Shown: positions 33,060 through 45,329, counted from the first letter of the stretch. The stretch: DNA of 64,000 nucleotides from Euphorbia lathyris (GCF_963576675.1 NC_088913.1:92503001-92567000), one strand, 5' to 3'. A program made the numbers and translations. The notes: generated from the sequence alone by a model not told the origin.

Positions 33060-33366
33060 CTAAATCGATTATGGGTAAAAATGGCTCAAAAGCAACCCTG
33101 GTCCATGACCGCGGGTAAAATGGCTCAAAAGCGACCCTGGTCTACGACCGCGGGTAAAATGGCTCAAAAGCAACCCCGGTCCGCGACCGCAGGCAAAATG
33201 GCTCAAAAGCAACCCTGGTCCACGACCGCGGGTAAAATGGCTCAAAAGCAAGCCTGGTCTACGACCGTGGGTAAAACGGCTCAAAAGCAACCCTGGTTCA
33301 TGACCGCGGGTAAAATGGCTCAAAAGCAACCCTGGTCCACGACCGTGGGTAAAATGGCTCAAAAGC
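33060..33366. repeat. 39-bp tandem array in G2, left part
   Basis: About 7-8 units of 39 bp containing GGTCCACGACCGCGGGT and AAAATGGCTCAAAAGC. It is the reverse complement of the G1 array family. It breaks off at 33366, where element C is inserted, and continues at 44801. Confidence 0.9.
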
Positions 33367-34705
33367 TGTTGGTCCCTTGTTTAGTTGCAAGTATAGTTCC
33401 AGGGGGGGGTTAGGAACTATTTAAACTTTTTTGCAATTTAGGCAGACTTCTTTTTCTAAAGAAAAAGATTTGAACAGCGGCGCTGAGTAAACAGCAAGAT
33501 ACTGGCTTAGTCAACAGGTGACTAGGTCAGTTTCTTAGCTTGAGTCAGGAGATAGCACTTAGAGTCTATTCCTGAGCTCTTACGTTTAATGCGCACAACT
33601 CAACTTGACCACTTTACTTGGTCAGTTTTTGTTTATTTAAGCAAGCGATATAAATAAGGAGTTAAGGTTTAGAAATACTTCACTCAGCAGATTTATCCAG
33701 GTTCGGCTTCTTCTAAGCCTACGTCCTATCCCCGAAACACGTTCCGAGATTTCAAATCCTCTACCGAGCTCTTTAAAGGTAGAGCCTCAAACCTTTTACA
33801 ATATTAGCAATTGAGTATGACAAGAGTACCCTCCTCTATACTTCTACTCGATCCTAATCTCTCCGCTGAGTACTAATACCGAGTTCTCAGCCTCTCCTTT
33901 CTATCTCTAGAAATGATAAGTGTTTTGTCCTAATACAAAGATGTGCTAAGACACTTTAGACGATTTTACAATCACTCTAGACTTTTACACAGATGAGAAA
34001 ATTGTAGTGTAAGAAATTTGCTTTGCTTCTTTTTGCTTGCAGAACTTGTAGAGATTTGGTCAGCGTAATGGCTTGATCAAGTTCTGTGTGTCGTGAAGCT
34101 TCTGATGGCACTATTTATAGAGACGTCTGGGCATTCGGTCATTTCGAATTTCGAAATAACCGTTGGAGGGAAACGGCTATATGTCGTTGTCATCCTGACT
34201 TGCACAGAGCTCTCGGCCAATCACAATCGTGTATCTTCTGTCCTCGGTCAGCTCAGCAGATGGTCTCTCCTTTTATGGTAAGGTCAACTGGACAGCATAC
34301 TGTGTCGTCTGAACTTTGCCAAAAGAGGAAACACTTTGTCTGGAAGTTTTCCTTTGTCAGCTGCTGTCTTGTACATTTTGTCGAGACTACTCAGCAGCTT
34401 CATCTTGAAGTTGTTCCCGAAGGTCTTCTAGATCCTTCCGTTTGCTGAGTTGCGTTTTCATTCAAAACGGTAACGTCTTGACATACGCAGGCCGAGTGTA
34501 CTGAGTTGTTTGACATGGGCCTTGGATTCCGTATTGAGCTTGGGCCTTTCGATTCTTATGTCTTATATCATTTTAACTCAACATTGAACAAACACATTAG
34601 TAGAAATAAATTAAAGCATTTAAACTTAGTGTGTTTAGAATATGTATTTTAATTATACTTAAACAATTTTGTCAAATCAAAATTATGTGGAAAGGTGTTT
34701 CAACA
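33367..34705 (-). repeat. 3' LTR of element C
   Basis: 1339 bp. A minus-strand TATA box CTATAAATAG lies at 34111-34120, with the 17-bp palindrome ATTTCGAATTTCGAAAT at 34141-34157 about 20 bp upstream. It differs from the 5' LTR at few positions, including a shorter G run near 33402-33410. Confidence 0.92.
34111..34157 (-). promoter_or_regulatory. TATA box and upstream palindrome in C 3' LTR
   Basis: Minus strand: palindrome ATTTCGAATTTCGAAAT (8-bp arms) and then, about 20 bp downstream, CTATAAATAG. The same layout is at 44206-44252 in the 5' LTR. Confidence 0.65.
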
Positions 34706-34720
34706 AACTCCCCCATTTTG
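34706..34720 (-). other. Polypurine tract of element C
   Basis: On the minus strand this reads CAAAATGGGGGAGTT, directly before the 3' LTR. Confidence 0.85.
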
Positions 34721-35282
34721 ATGTTGGCAAAACTATTCAGCAAGGAACTCAGTATGAGCTCCCCCATGATAGTTGACCTAGTATAATTTAGCAAACTCCC
34801 CCGTAAGGGTTGAGCTACTGACTTAGTTTTACTTAAAACATTTAAGGATTTAAATGAGTAAGTCTAAGGTCAGTTTTCAGATATAGGTCAGCTATATCAC
34901 ACATTCTATTTACTCAGTGTTAAGCGGAAGTTTTAGACATATAGAGCGCGCTGAGTAATTTGTTGTTCAATGAGTTCTTATCAGAATATTTCATAAGTAC
35001 ATAGGTTAATGTCAAACATGTTATCAGCATATCATTTAGTCAATAAATATTATACGTATTAAACATAGCTGATATAGATGAAGATACATAATAACTCAAT
35101 ACTTAATAGCATATATCATAACTCAGTATTTGAATAAGAAAAGTAAGTATGATATATATTGAAAGAAGTCAGCAAGTACATAGTAAAAGAAATAAACTAG
35201 ACAAATAGATTACACTGATATGGCCTAAGTTATGCTAGCCTATCTATTTCTTTTTCTTGCCCTGTGACTGACTTCGCTCGTA
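34721..35282 (-). other. Untranslated stretch between extra gene and PPT, element C
   Basis: AT-rich, with no coding sequence visible. It would form the 3' untranslated part of the element RNA. Confidence 0.6.
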
Positions 35283-38040
35283 CTAACGTCGCTCATGCTG
35301 AGCTCTAGCAGCTTGCACTTTCTCCCCCGTTTTGTCAACTTCAGGGAGCTTGAACGCATCGGTTAAGACAGCGCGAGTTAGTTCTTGTGAAAACTCTTTT
35401 AGCTTGTCAGCACTATCATTGACGCCATCAAATATGGCAACTCCATCAGCTGATACTTCTACTGGTACTCGAAGATCAGCAGCACTGAGCATGTTGATGC
35501 TGAATGCTTGAGCTTTGGCTTGCCAGATGAGAGCTTCAGAGAGGCCAGCAAAGACTTGGTGGAAAGTCTTCAAGAGAGCTGAGTCATAATGATGACGCCG
35601 GATATTATTATGACGGATGTGGTTGAAAGATTGCTGTGCGAGAGACAGCAACTCATTCTGCTTTAACGCGTCAGTATCCATCTCTTGCTTATTGAGGTTA
35701 AGTAGCCTGATGGCCTCACCGATTTGCTCGACTGAGCACTGACTATAGGACACCATTTGCTCATTTGTCTTAAGTTGCTCAGTATGAAGCTGAGAGAAAA
35801 GCATCTTGAGTTCTGAGGAAGTGGCGTAGTCAGTGTTCACAGCAGACAACTTCTGAACTTGCTGATGGAGAGAGTTCAGATGTTGAATTGTTAACAGCTG
35901 TATCTCTGCCAACTTGGCAAGTGAATCCTGCTTAGCTTGCTGGGCTTGGAATGACAAGACTACATTCAGCAGATCCTTGAGTCCCTTGACTTTGTTGAGA
36001 AGTAGAGTGACCTGGGAGAGCTGAGTTGTCTCAGGAATTGAAGATCCAGCAGCAGGCGAAGCGGAATAGTGAAGATCGTGGATGAGTGCTTGCACTGAGT
36101 CAATGATCTTTTTGCCGGACTCAGTGGCATCCCGATGTACATCAGTATGACCAGAAGAAAGTGGAGTGAAGGGAGTACCCTAGTCAGTGTCTGGATGAGT
36201 TGGCTCAATCTGCACTTGAGTTGGAGGAATTGTTGATTGATCAGTAGAGAGGTTTGTTGTGGAAGTAATAACCCGAACACTGTCTATGCTGATGGCGGAA
36301 GGATGGGGAGTCAGCACCATGCTTGAGGAGACAGCATGAGCAGTGGTCGGTTCAACCTGACTGGTTGAAGTGGTTGAAGTATGATGGTCGGTATATTCCT
36401 ATTGAGAAGAAACAGAGGCTTGTTTTTCTAACGGCGTGGAGGAAGTTGAAGTGGATTGCCGCTTGAAAAATGTCAGTTTGACAGTAGAAGGATCCTTTGT
36501 TGTCTTGGAGAGGACAAGTTCAGGAATAGATGGTGATTGCACAGGAGGTTCACTGACCATCTGCTCACTGGCCTTAACCAGCTTTCGCCTTCTACGTCGT
36601 GGAGTGGGGGTAGGAGCAGCTTCTTCTGAGTGAGTAGGAGAGGGTTCCTGTTGCTCAGTATGAGTCTGGTCAGCTTCCTCATTAACTTGCTCAACTCCCA
36701 CAACTAACTCAGTGTCAACCTGCACATCTCCACCTGCTAACCCAGTGTTAGCATCCTCAGCTTCAATTTCGCTGGCATATTCCTCAGATTCCTCAGCGTC
36801 ATTCTGACCGCTGGCTTCTTCTTCTTCTTCTTCAGCAGTGCTGTCTCCATCAAGTTCTTCCTCAACTTGGGAGATGAAGTGGTCATCTAACTGGACCTCA
36901 GTTTCCTCGGCATCAGTACCTTGACATTGAGTGAAATGAGAATCACCCGGTACAATAAAATCTGTCGGCATGACGTCGAGAGGTGCCAGTGTTGAAGACT
37001 TCTGCTTCTTCTGAGGTAGCTCAGCAGCTTCCTCAGTGTCAGGCTCATCTTGCCTGCTTCTCTTCTCAGCTGACTTTCCAGCTGACCTCTGCCTCTTTGC
37101 TGGAGACACAACATTTGGTGTCTCAGCAGCTTTTCTCTTGCGAGAAGCTGGGGCCTTAGTTTTTCGCCCTTTCTTAGGCTCAGCAACAGTCTCCTCAGTC
37201 TGATCACCTTGGCCAGCGGCAGCAGCAACAGCTTTTCCTTCGAGGCAGCTGTGATTTCAGTTCCTTTGAAGGATTCTTCACCTTCGAGGTCAATCTTGTG
37301 GTCAAGGAGAATCTGAGTTATGATTGACCCAAGCCTCAGCGTACCCGTGCTGCGTAGGAACCCAGCAACTAAGAAGACGGGCATGTTGATGGGGGTGTAC
37401 GTCAGCATGTGCCATATGAAGCACTGTTCAAAGTTGGTTGCTGATGTAGTACAGTTGATCTTTGGGTAGATAAAATAGCTCAGTAGGTAGTGAGCCATTT
37501 TCTGATGCTGACCCATTGAAGATGCTGAGACCTCTCCTGAGTAACCCTCAGGTTTGCAGAAGCTGTGGACATAGTTTGTCTTGTCCTGATCTCCTGACTC
37601 AGCCTTACTCCCTCAGTTTTGAGCTGGAGGAGGTTTCCTATGTACAGAGGGTTGATGAAGATGGTTTTCCCTCTTACTTCAGTGCTTAGGTAGTCGGCGG
37701 AGTCACTGGCAACCTTGAGGTTTTGGTAAAACTCCCTTACCAGGTCAGGATATGTCTCATCTCTGACCGAGAACAACCCAGTCCATTCGTTCTTAGAAAT
37801 CCATTCGGCAAATGGCTGTTCGTTCTGTACAAAGTGCTCCGAAACCCATCTGGAGGGTTCTACCTTCCATTCACGTACATTGTCGAAGACCTTGGAGTAG
37901 GTCCTAATCTTAACAGCTTTCTCTTTGCCAGAAGTTTGGCCAGTTTTACCCTTGCTCGGTGTAGAAAGGTTTTATGAAGGTTCATCGGAGCTGGACTTTT
38001 GGTGGCCGGCACCGGAGACGTTGAAGGATAACTTAGTCAT
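35283..38040 (-). pseudogene. Extra gene downstream of pol in element C (transposon-associated domain)
   Basis: The minus-strand reading begins at ATG 38038-38040 (MTKLSFNVSGAG), has a stop near 37970, and continues through a region (SRWVSEHFVQNEQ, YPDLVREFYQNLK, VRGKTIFINPLYIGNLL) that resembles the putative plant transposon protein domain (PF20167-type). A frameshift near 37500 leads to HMLTYTPINMPVFLV and GTLRLGSIITQILL. The C-terminal half is acidic and low-complexity, then forms a leucine-rich, coiled-coil-like segment ending in a basic tail at 35283. Another stop lies near 36399. It occupies the place of the env-like ORF of SIRE elements, but I see no clear signal peptide or membrane segment. 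Function unknown. Confidence 0.7.
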
Positions 38041-38517
38041 TCTTCGAAGATGGAGGAATTTGAGGAATTTGAGAGAAGTTCTAAGTGATTTCTTTGCCTT
38101 AAGAATTGATTAAGCGTAAAGAGTAAAAGATGGGGAAATACCCATAATTTATAGACGAAATGAACGGTGTGGATCTTAATCGAATCCATGTGTCAGTTTT
38201 GCCTTGGGATCATGTACTGACAATGATCCTGGAATTTATGACACATTGCGACGAATACGTCATCCTAGGCTATACGCGTGCTTTGCATTTATGCTAACGG
38301 ATTAATCACTCAGTATTTAGAATGTCAAACGTTTGATATTCTGAGTGGTCAGTGTAGTATTTAAGGATGATTTTAAGTTCAAGTTCTAAACTAATTTACT
38401 CAGTGTGCAAGTTCACTCAGTATTGTATATTCAGTCAGTTTCGATGAGTTACTCAGCTAACAATAAATCAATCAGCATGTGATTCACTTAGCATTCATAT
38501 TCATTTGGCACAGGAAT
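38041..38517 (-). other. Spacer between pol and the extra gene, element C
   Basis: No reading frame of note. It could hold a promoter or acceptor site for the extra gene's RNA, but no clear signal is visible. Confidence 0.5.
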
Positions 38518-41019
38518 TTACTGAAGAGGATTAAACATACCAATTGCTTCTCTCAGTATGCTGAACTGCTCACGAGCCAGTGGCTTCGTGAAGATATCCC
38601 CAAGCTGTTCGTCCGTTGGGACAAAGGTCAGCTTGATCTCACCCTTGAGTACATGGTCTCTAATGAAGTGATGTCTGATGCTGACATGCTTCATTCTGCT
38701 GTGTTGAATTGGGTTCTTGGAAAGATCAATTGCACTTTTGTTGTCACATTTGACTTCAATTGTCTTCGTTTGAACACCATAATCTTCAAGTTGTTGCTTG
38801 ATCCATAGGACTTGAGCAACACAATGACCAGCAGCAATGTACTCAGCTTCAGTGGTGGACAAGGCTACTGACGCCTGCTTTTTGCTGAACCAGGATACAA
38901 GACAGCTTCCTAAGAAGTGGCATCCTCCAGAGGTGCTTTTTCGTTCCAGCTTATCTCGTCCATAGTCAGCGTCAGTGTATCCGATGAGTGTAAAATCATG
39001 AGTATTTGGATACCACAAACCTGCATTCACTGAGCTTTGAAAATATCTAAGGATTCTTTTTACAGCAATGTAATGAGATTCCTTAGGGTTAGATTGATAT
39101 CTAGCACAGTAGCATACTGAAAACTGAATGTCCGGTCTACTGGATGTTAAGTAAAGTAGAGAGCCTATCATACCTCGATATAACTTGCTGTCTACTGACT
39201 TACCATTCTCATCAGCGCAGAGGACAGTGTCAGTGCCCATAGGAGTGGATATTGGCTTGCAATTTTCCAAGTCATATTTCTTTAAGATCTCCTTGGCATA
39301 TTTGGCTTGACTGATGAAGATGCCATTCTTTCCTTGTTTAATTTGAAGACCGAGGAAGAAGTTGAGTTCTCCCATCATGGACATTTCAAACTCAGTCTGC
39401 ATTTGTTTGCTAAACTCCTTGCACATTGATTCGTAAGTTGCACCAAATATTATATCATCAACATAAATTTGGGCCAGCAGGGTATCTTTACCCTTTTTCT
39501 TAATGAATAAGGTTGTATCAGCTTTGCCCCTGACGTAATTTCTAGTCAGCAGGAAACTGGTCAGCCTCTCATACCAAGCACGTGGTGCTTGCTTAAGGCT
39601 GTACAGAGCCTTTTTGAGTTTGTAAACATGGTTTGGGAACTTAGGGTCCTCAAAACCTGGAGGTTGATTTACATAAACCTCCTCGTTTATAACTCCATTA
39701 AGAAATGCACTTTTGACATCCATTTGGAATAATTTAAAATTCATGTAAGATGCATATGCACATAGTATTCTAATTGCCTCTAACCTTGCTACTGGGGCAA
39801 AGGTCTCACCGTAGTCAATACCTTCTTGCTGACTGTAGCCCTGAGCTATAAGCCTTGCTTTGTTCCTGACTACGTTTCCTTGTTCGTCCATCTTGTTCCT
39901 GAAGACCCATCTTGTTCCGATGGTCTTTTGACTCTTTGGATGAGGCACTAACTCCCATACATCATTTCTTCTAAATTGATCGAGATCCTCTTGCATTGCG
40001 TTCATCCAGAATTCATCGTACTCAGCTTCAGCGAAATTCTTCGGTTCTTGTACTGAGACGAAGGCAACATTGCTGAGGTACTTCCTGAGTTGATTCCTCG
40101 TCATCAGGGTATTCCCAGCAGAATCAAGGATTGCACTTTCGGAGTGCCCTCTTGGAATCCTTATTTCTTTGGGTAGATTTATGTCTTGTGCTGTTCCTGT
40201 TTCAACAATCTCTGCAGAAGTAGATGGGTCAGTAAAAGTAATCTTAGGTTCACTCTTACTCTTGGTCAGCCTTTTCGTGAATGACTCAGTAACTGGTTCT
40301 GGGTCAGCGGTGGTTACTGAGTTTGGATCATCTTCGGTCAGCGGCTGGTATCTACCTGCAGGGTCCGTTTCATCGAACTCTACATGTATTGACTCTTCTA
40401 AAACTTGAGTTCGCTTATTAAAAACTCTGTATGCTTTGCTGTTTGTTGAGTAGCCCAAAAAGATAGCCTCATCAGCTTTTGAATCAAACTTTGCTAAGCT
40501 ATCTTTGGTATTTAAAATAAAACATCTACAGCCAAAGGCACGAAAGTATCCAATATTGGGCTTTCGTCCTTTCCAAAGTTCATAGGGGGTTTTCTTGAGT
40601 ATAGGTCTAACTAGAGCCCTATTAAGAATGTAGCATGTTGTGTTAACAGCCTCTCCCCAAAAATACTTTGGAAGCCTATGCTCATCCAGCATTGTCCTGG
40701 CTATTTCAACCAGAGTTCTGTTCTTCCTTTCTACAACCCCATTTTGCTGAGGTGTTCTAGGAGCAGAAAAATTATGGTCAATGCCGCTGGCTTCACAGAA
40801 TTCAACAAACTTTTGGTTTTTGAATTCTCCACCGTTATCACTACGGATATGAGCTAATTTTAGGTCTTTTTCATTTTCAATTTTTCTAACCAAATTTGAA
40901 AATGTCTCAAAGGTCTCATCCTTGCTGGTCAGCAAGATAACCCACGTATACCGAGAGAAGTCATCTACAATGACCAAGGAAAATCTTCTTCCACCCAGAC
41001 TCAGGCTGGACTGGACCAA
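38518..41019 (-). CDS. Copia integrase-RT-RNase H, open 833-codon frame, element C
   Basis: The longest open frame in the window. It begins inside the integrase core (D19/D20 in IVDDFSRY, D61 in RSDNGGEF, E97 in VERKNRT). The RT follows at about residues 325-580 with YVDDIIFG at 519-526, and RNase H at 680-800 with YTDADYG and TEAEY. The C terminus (MFNPLQ) and stop are intact. The invariant RT block [13 protein letters not shown] reads [13 protein letters not shown], a glycine-to-serine change not seen in fragment A. The N-terminal part of the integrase lies in another frame (40961-41647), so this is not the native start. Together these enzymes copy and integrate the element. Confidence 0.9.
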   Translation of the reverse strand: MVQSSLSLGGRRFSLVIVDDFSRYTWVILLTSKDETFETFSNLVRKIENEKDLKLAHIRSDNGGEFKNQKFVEFCEASGIDHNFSAPRTPQQNGVVERKNRTLVEIARTMLDEHRLPKYFWGEAVNTTCYILNRALVRPILKKTPYELWKGRKPNIGYFRAFGCRCFILNTKDSLAKFDSKADEAIFLGYSTNSKAYRVFNKRTQVLEESIHVEFDETDPAGRYQPLTEDDPNSVTTADPEPVTESFTKRLTKSKSEPKITFTDPSTSAEIVETGTAQDINLPKEIRIPRGHSESAILDSAGNTLMTRNQLRKYLSNVAFVSVQEPKNFAEAEYDEFWMNAMQEDLDQFRRNDVWELVPHPKSQKTIGTRWVFRNKMDEQGNVVRNKARLIAQGYSQQEGIDYGETFAPVARLEAIRILCAYASYMNFKLFQMDVKSAFLNGVINEEVYVNQPPGFEDPKFPNHVYKLKKALYSLKQAPRAWYERLTSFLLTRNYVRGKADTTLFIKKKGKDTLLAQIYVDDIIFGATYESMCKEFSKQMQTEFEMSMMGELNFFLGLQIKQGKNGIFISQAKYAKEILKKYDLENCKPISTPMGTDTVLCADENGKSVDSKLYRGMIGSLLYLTSSRPDIQFSVCYCARYQSNPKESHYIAVKRILRYFQSSVNAGLWYPNTHDFTLIGYTDADYGRDKLERKSTSGGCHFLGSCLVSWFSKKQASVALSTTEAEYIAAGHCVAQVLWIKQQLEDYGVQTKTIEVKCDNKSAIDLSKNPIQHSRMKHVSIRHHFIRDHVLKGEIKLTFVPTDEQLGDIFTKPLAREQFSILREAIGMFNPLQ

Positions 41020-41647
41020 AGAGATCCAAGTGTAGTAACTCTAACGGATGTTTAGTTGAGACAATGTTTTTGCTGTGAAAAGATTGTTTGGTTTGTTTTC
41101 CAGCTTGGCAAGCGTGGCATAATTGATCTTTTTGAAATTTAAGTGCAGGCAGTCCCTCAACCAATTGCTTTCTTGCTAGTTTGGCCAGGAGGTCCATGCT
41201 TACATGACCAAGTCTCCTGTGCCATAGCCAGGAATTTTCTTCCTTTGTTACTAAGCACACAGTTTTTGAAAACTTTTTCTCTAAGTCTAGCATAAAGACA
41301 TTATCTATCCGAGGGGCAGTTAAAATTAACTCATTTGTTTTACCCTCGTATATTTTACATCCAGTAGCATCAAATATAACTTTTCTCCCATTGTCACATA
41401 GCTGAGCTACGCTGAGTAAGTTATATTTAAGTCCGCTGACTAGGGAGATAGATTCAATAGTAGGATTACCTCCGATGGTTCCTGAGCCTACTATCTTACC
41501 CTTCTTGTTGTCTCCAAAACTTATGCTCCCTCCTCGTTTACGTTCAAACGTGATGAACTGAGTTTCATCACCCATCATATGCCTTGAGCATGCGCTGTCA
41601 ATATACCACATCTTTGACTTCTCGGCACATCTCAGGCTTAGCTGCAT
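40961..41647 (-). pseudogene. Copia protease and integrase N-term, element C
   Basis: A short frame with the aspartic protease motif WYIDSACSRHMMGD and the integrase zinc region (LWHRRLGHVSMD, CHACQAGKQTK). It leaves the pol frame near 41000 by a single-base shift (after LDLFGPVQP) and is out of frame with Gag near 41650. Fragment A has no shift at either point, so both are lesions rather than programmed frameshifts. Confidence 0.85.
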
Positions 41648-41652
41648 TGTAA

Positions 41653-43392
41653 CTAGTTACTTTTAGGTACCCAATTCTTTTTGGGTCCTGACTTGTTAGG
41701 TGCAACAGGTATAGCATCATATTTTATTTTATGGCGAAATACATGGGCAGTATGGCCATTCTTTCCACAGAAGTCACAACTGACCTTCTGTTTAGGATTT
41801 TTTACCGACTTGTCAGCACCCCAGTGCTGAGCGTGCCAGCACACCTTAGTGGTGTGTCCTAACTTCCCACAAAAGTCACACTGGACTCTTCGTTGGGGAT
41901 TTCGTCTCTGCTGAGTACCTTGGTACTGAGTTCTCAGAGGAAAATTATTTTTATTTGGAACCTTTAGTTGGTTCTGGATGGTTGTGACGTCCTTCCTCAG
42001 TTTCTTTGAAACTGACTGGACTTCAGAGACAGACTCATGTATGATTTTCATATTATCATGCAGAGTTGAATTGTCCTGAAGAAGGAATCTGAGGTCACTC
42101 AGTTTGACCTCTTCCACTTCGTCACATCGCCTGCTGAGTGCTCTTACTTTCTTATTACACTTCTTAACAAGTGTATAGAGATCACTCAGGGCATTAACCA
42201 TATCGTTTCTGAGTTGGGGAAGAGAAATTACCTCATTTGATTGCTCTTCATCATCTGATGCGATGGATGGGTCAGCATGCTCAGAGACGCATGGCTCAGC
42301 AAGTTCGTCAGCCATAAAGCATATCTTCGCTGACTCGGTGGCCTCAGTTTCTGTTGATGAAGATTCATCACTGTCACTCCAAGTAGCCACCATTGCCTTC
42401 TTCCCACTCTTCTTGTCTTTCCTTAGCGTGGGGCAGTTTGACTTAATATGACCAGTTTGATGGCACTCAAAGCATGTAATGGGCTTTGAGCTGTCCTTTC
42501 TGTATTTGCTGTCGCTTGAGTCAGCCTTATACTTATCAAACTTTTTGTAAGGCTTTTTAGAATATTTGCCGTTCTTCCTGAACAGCCTTTTCATCTTCCT
42601 TGTGAACATAGCCATCTCCTCATCATCAGTTGAGCTCCCTTCAGTGGAGTCAGCTTTCATGACAAGTGACTTCTGCTTCTTGTCATCAGATTTTTCCTTC
42701 ACCTCAAAGTTTTTCATGGATATCTCATGGGTCAGCAATGAACCGATGAGTTCGTCATATTTGTAGGTGGTTAAATCCTGAGCTTCCTCAACTGCTGTCT
42801 TCTTTGCTTGCCAGTCCTTCGGAAGACTCCTGAGTATCTTTTTGACTTGTTCTTCCTCAGTGAAGATTTTCTCAAGTCTCTTGAGCTCATTAATGATGTT
42901 GGTGAACCTTGCGTTCATGTCTGAAATGCCCTCATCATTGTTCATCTCGAACAGCTCGTACAGTCTCATTTGCTGATTCACCTTGGATTATTTTACTTTG
43001 TTTGTTCCCTCGTAGGTGACTTCCAGCTTTTTCCAGATCTCTTGTGCCGACTCACAACCTGAGATTTTGTTATATTCTACAGCATCGAGCGCACAGTGAA
43101 GCATATTGATATCCGAAGCATGGTTTTGAAGCTTCTTAAGATCATCCTCTGTCCATTTGGCCTCAGCTTTTATAACTGTTTGGCCAGCCACAACCTCGAC
43201 AGGTACAAATGGGCCTTGGACTATAGATAGCCAGTCACTCATGTTTGTAGCCTGAATGAAGTTTTTCATCCTATTCTTCCAGAAGGTATAGTTTGACCCG
43301 AAGAATAGGGGAGGCCTAGTAATGGACAACCCCTCAGGCAGTATTTGAGTTGTTTGGTTTCCAGGGAGAAACCGAGTGCTATTTTCGCCCAT
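41653..43392 (-). pseudogene. Copia gag, element C
   Basis: It starts at ATG 43390-43392 (MGENSTRFLPGN) and has the SIRE-type N-terminal block RPPLFFGSNYTFWKNRM and the Gag body (EIWKKLEVTYEGTNKVK). It is cut by TAA at 42988-42990 and then continues in the same frame (NQQMRLYELFEMNN). Three zinc knuckles follow: CFECHQTGHIKSNC, CDFCGKLGHTTKVC and CDFCGKNGHTAHVF, the last with its final cysteine replaced by phenylalanine. Fragment A carries four. Gag would coat and package the element RNA. Confidence 0.9.
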
Positions 43393-43440
43393 GGTAGGGA
43401 TCAGCTCAAGGTTGTTAGACCTTTTAAAGTGAGCTTTTAA

Positions 43441-43452
43441 GCTCTGATACCA
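43441..43452 (-). other. Primer binding site of element C (initiator tRNA-Met type)
   Basis: On the minus strand this reads TGGTATCAGAGC, two bases from the 5' LTR. Confidence 0.9.
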
Positions 43453-43454
43453 CT

Positions 43455-44800
43455 TGTTGGTCCCTTGTTTAGTTGCAAGTATAGTTCCAAGGGGGGGGGG
43501 GGGGGTAGGAACTATTTAAATTTTTTTACAATTTATGTGGACTTCTTTTTCTAAAGAAAAAGGTTTGAACAGCGGCGCTGAGTAAACAGCAAGATACTGG
43601 CTTAGTCAACAGGTGACTAGGTCAGTTTCTTAGCTTGAGTCAGGAGATAGCACTTAGAGTCTATTCCTGAGCTCTTACGTTTAATGCGCACAACTCAACT
43701 TGACCACTTTACTTGGTCAGTTTTTGTTTATTTAAGCAAGCGATATAAATAAGGAGTTAAGGTTTAGAAATACTTCACTCAGCAGATTTATCCAGGTTCG
43801 GCTTCTTCTAAGCCTACATCCTGTCCCCAGAACACGTTCCGAGATTTCAAATCCTCTACTGAGCTCTTTAAAGGTAGAGCCTCAAACCTTTTACAATATC
43901 AGCAATTGAGTATGACAAGAGTACCCTCCTCTATACTTCTACTCAATCCTAATCTCTCCGCTGAGTACTAATACCGAGTACTCAGCCTCTCCTTTCAATC
44001 TCTAGAAATGATAAGTGTTTTGTCCTAATACAAAGATGTGCTAAGACACTTTAGACGATTTTACAATCACTCTAGACTTTCACACAGATGAGAAAATTGT
44101 AGTGTAAGAAATTTGCTTTGCTTCTTTTTGCTTGCAGAACTTTTAGATATTTGGTCAGCGTAATGGCTTGATCAAGTTCTGTGTGTTGTGAAGCTTCTGA
44201 TGGCACTATTTATAGAGACGTCTGGGCATTCGGTCATTTCGAATTTCGAAATAACCATTAGAGGGAAACGGCTATATGTCGTTGTCATCCTGACTTGCAC
44301 AGAGCTCTCGGCCAATCACAATCGTGTATCTTCTGTCCTCGGTCAGCTCAGCAGATGGTCTCTCCTTTTATGGTAAGGTCAACTGGACAGCATACTGTGT
44401 CGTCTGAACTTTGCCAAAAGAGGAAACACTTTGTCTGGAAGTTTTCCTTTGCCAGCTGCTGTCTTGTACGTTTTATCGAGACTACTCAGCAGCTTCATCT
44501 TGAAGTTGTTCCCGAAGGTCTTCTAGATCCTTCCGTTTGCTGAGTTGCGTTTTCATTCAAAACGGCAACGTCTTGACATACGCAGGCCGAGTGTACTGAG
44601 TTGTTTGACATGGGCCTTGGATTCCGTATTGTGCTTGGGCCTTTCGATTCTTATGTCTTATATCATTTTAACTCAACATTGAACAAACACATTAGTAGAA
44701 ATAAATTAAAGCATTTAAACTTAGTGTGTTTAGAATATGTATTTTAATTATACTTAAACAATTTTGTCAAATCAAAATTATGTGGAAAGGTGTTTCAACA
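43455..44800 (-). repeat. 5' LTR of element C
   Basis: 1346 bp. It is near-identical to the 3' LTR, with the main visible difference a G run of about 15 near 43490-43506. A TATA box on the minus strand is at 44206-44215 and the 17-bp palindrome at 44236-44252. Confidence 0.92.
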
Positions 44801-44895
44801 AAGCAACCCTGGTCCACGACCGCGGGTAAAATGGCTCAAAAGCAACCATGGTCCACGACCGCGGGTAAAATGGCTCAAAAGCAAGCCTGGTCTAA
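44801..44895. repeat. 39-bp tandem array in G2, right part
   Basis: About two and a half units that continue the array broken at 33366, starting with the duplicated AAGC. Confidence 0.88.
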
Positions 44896-45243
44896 CAATT
44901 CTAGATTCTAACGCGCTGTTGTCTGTATTTTTACTAGAGCTATCGTCTCGGGTATTTGAGTTGCTTGATAAGAGCGTCCTTATCTTTTCGTTTGGAACGA
45001 TTTAGACTAACAAATATTTTTCTGTTGACTGTTGTCTGTATTTTGACTGGCACCACTGTTCTGTAAAATTTGGCTGTCGTCTGGAGTCATATCTTGATGT
45101 TATCGGTCACCGCCTGGCAGAAATGCAGGCTGAAGCGGACTGCAGATCGGAGGTTTGTGCACCTAGTAATTAATTATTTACTTTTTACCTTTATGTCACA
45201 TCGTAACTTTTTCACTATTTACGGGAATGCCATTCCCTTTTCT

Positions 45244-45250
45244 TATATAA
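45244..45250 (+). promoter_or_regulatory. TATA box of the PMD gene in G2
   Basis: TATATAA, about 80 bp upstream of the PMD ATG at 45330, followed by a CT-rich leader (TCTCTCTTCTCTCTCTC). The position matches the TATA box of the G1 copy. Confidence 0.65.
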
Positions 45251-45329
45251 GGTGGTGGGGTTTCATTTCAACCCCACACCTTCTCTCTCTTCTCTCTCTC
45301 TCTAACTTCTAATTTGGATCATTCTCGTG

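Larger units (their letters stand above)
33367..44800 (-). mobile_element. Complete Ty1/copia element C (SIRE-like) with extra 3' gene
   Basis: LTRs 33367-34705 and 43455-44800 share ends TGTTGG...CAACA. The PBS (43441-43452) and PPT (34706-34720) give minus-strand orientation. The flanks AAAGC (33362-33366) and AAGC (44801-44804) show a 4- or 5-bp target duplication inside a 39-bp repeat unit. From the 5' end it carries gag, protease, integrase, RT, RNase H and then a further ~2.7-kb gene before the PPT. Gag has one stop and the pol frame breaks twice, so this copy is dead, but the near-identical LTRs mark it as the youngest element here. Confidence 0.93.

Noticed and set aside
33060..33366. 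CRISPR-like regular array
   Set aside because: The units are contiguous with no unique spacers, and the context is a plant retrotransposon.
34141..34157. Heat-shock element in the C LTR, as in some heat-activated copia elements
   Set aside because: ATTTCGAATTTCGAAAT has TTC and GAA words but not the required 2-base spacing of a canonical element. It is kept only as a palindrome.
34086..34448. 120-residue frame in the C LTR, repeated at 44188-44543
   Set aside because: It lies antisense inside a long terminal repeat over the TATA box, has no recognised domain and is differently broken in the other LTR.
41640..41660. Programmed frameshift between gag and protease in element C
   Set aside because: Fragment A of the same family is in a single frame at this point, so a one-base lesion is simpler.
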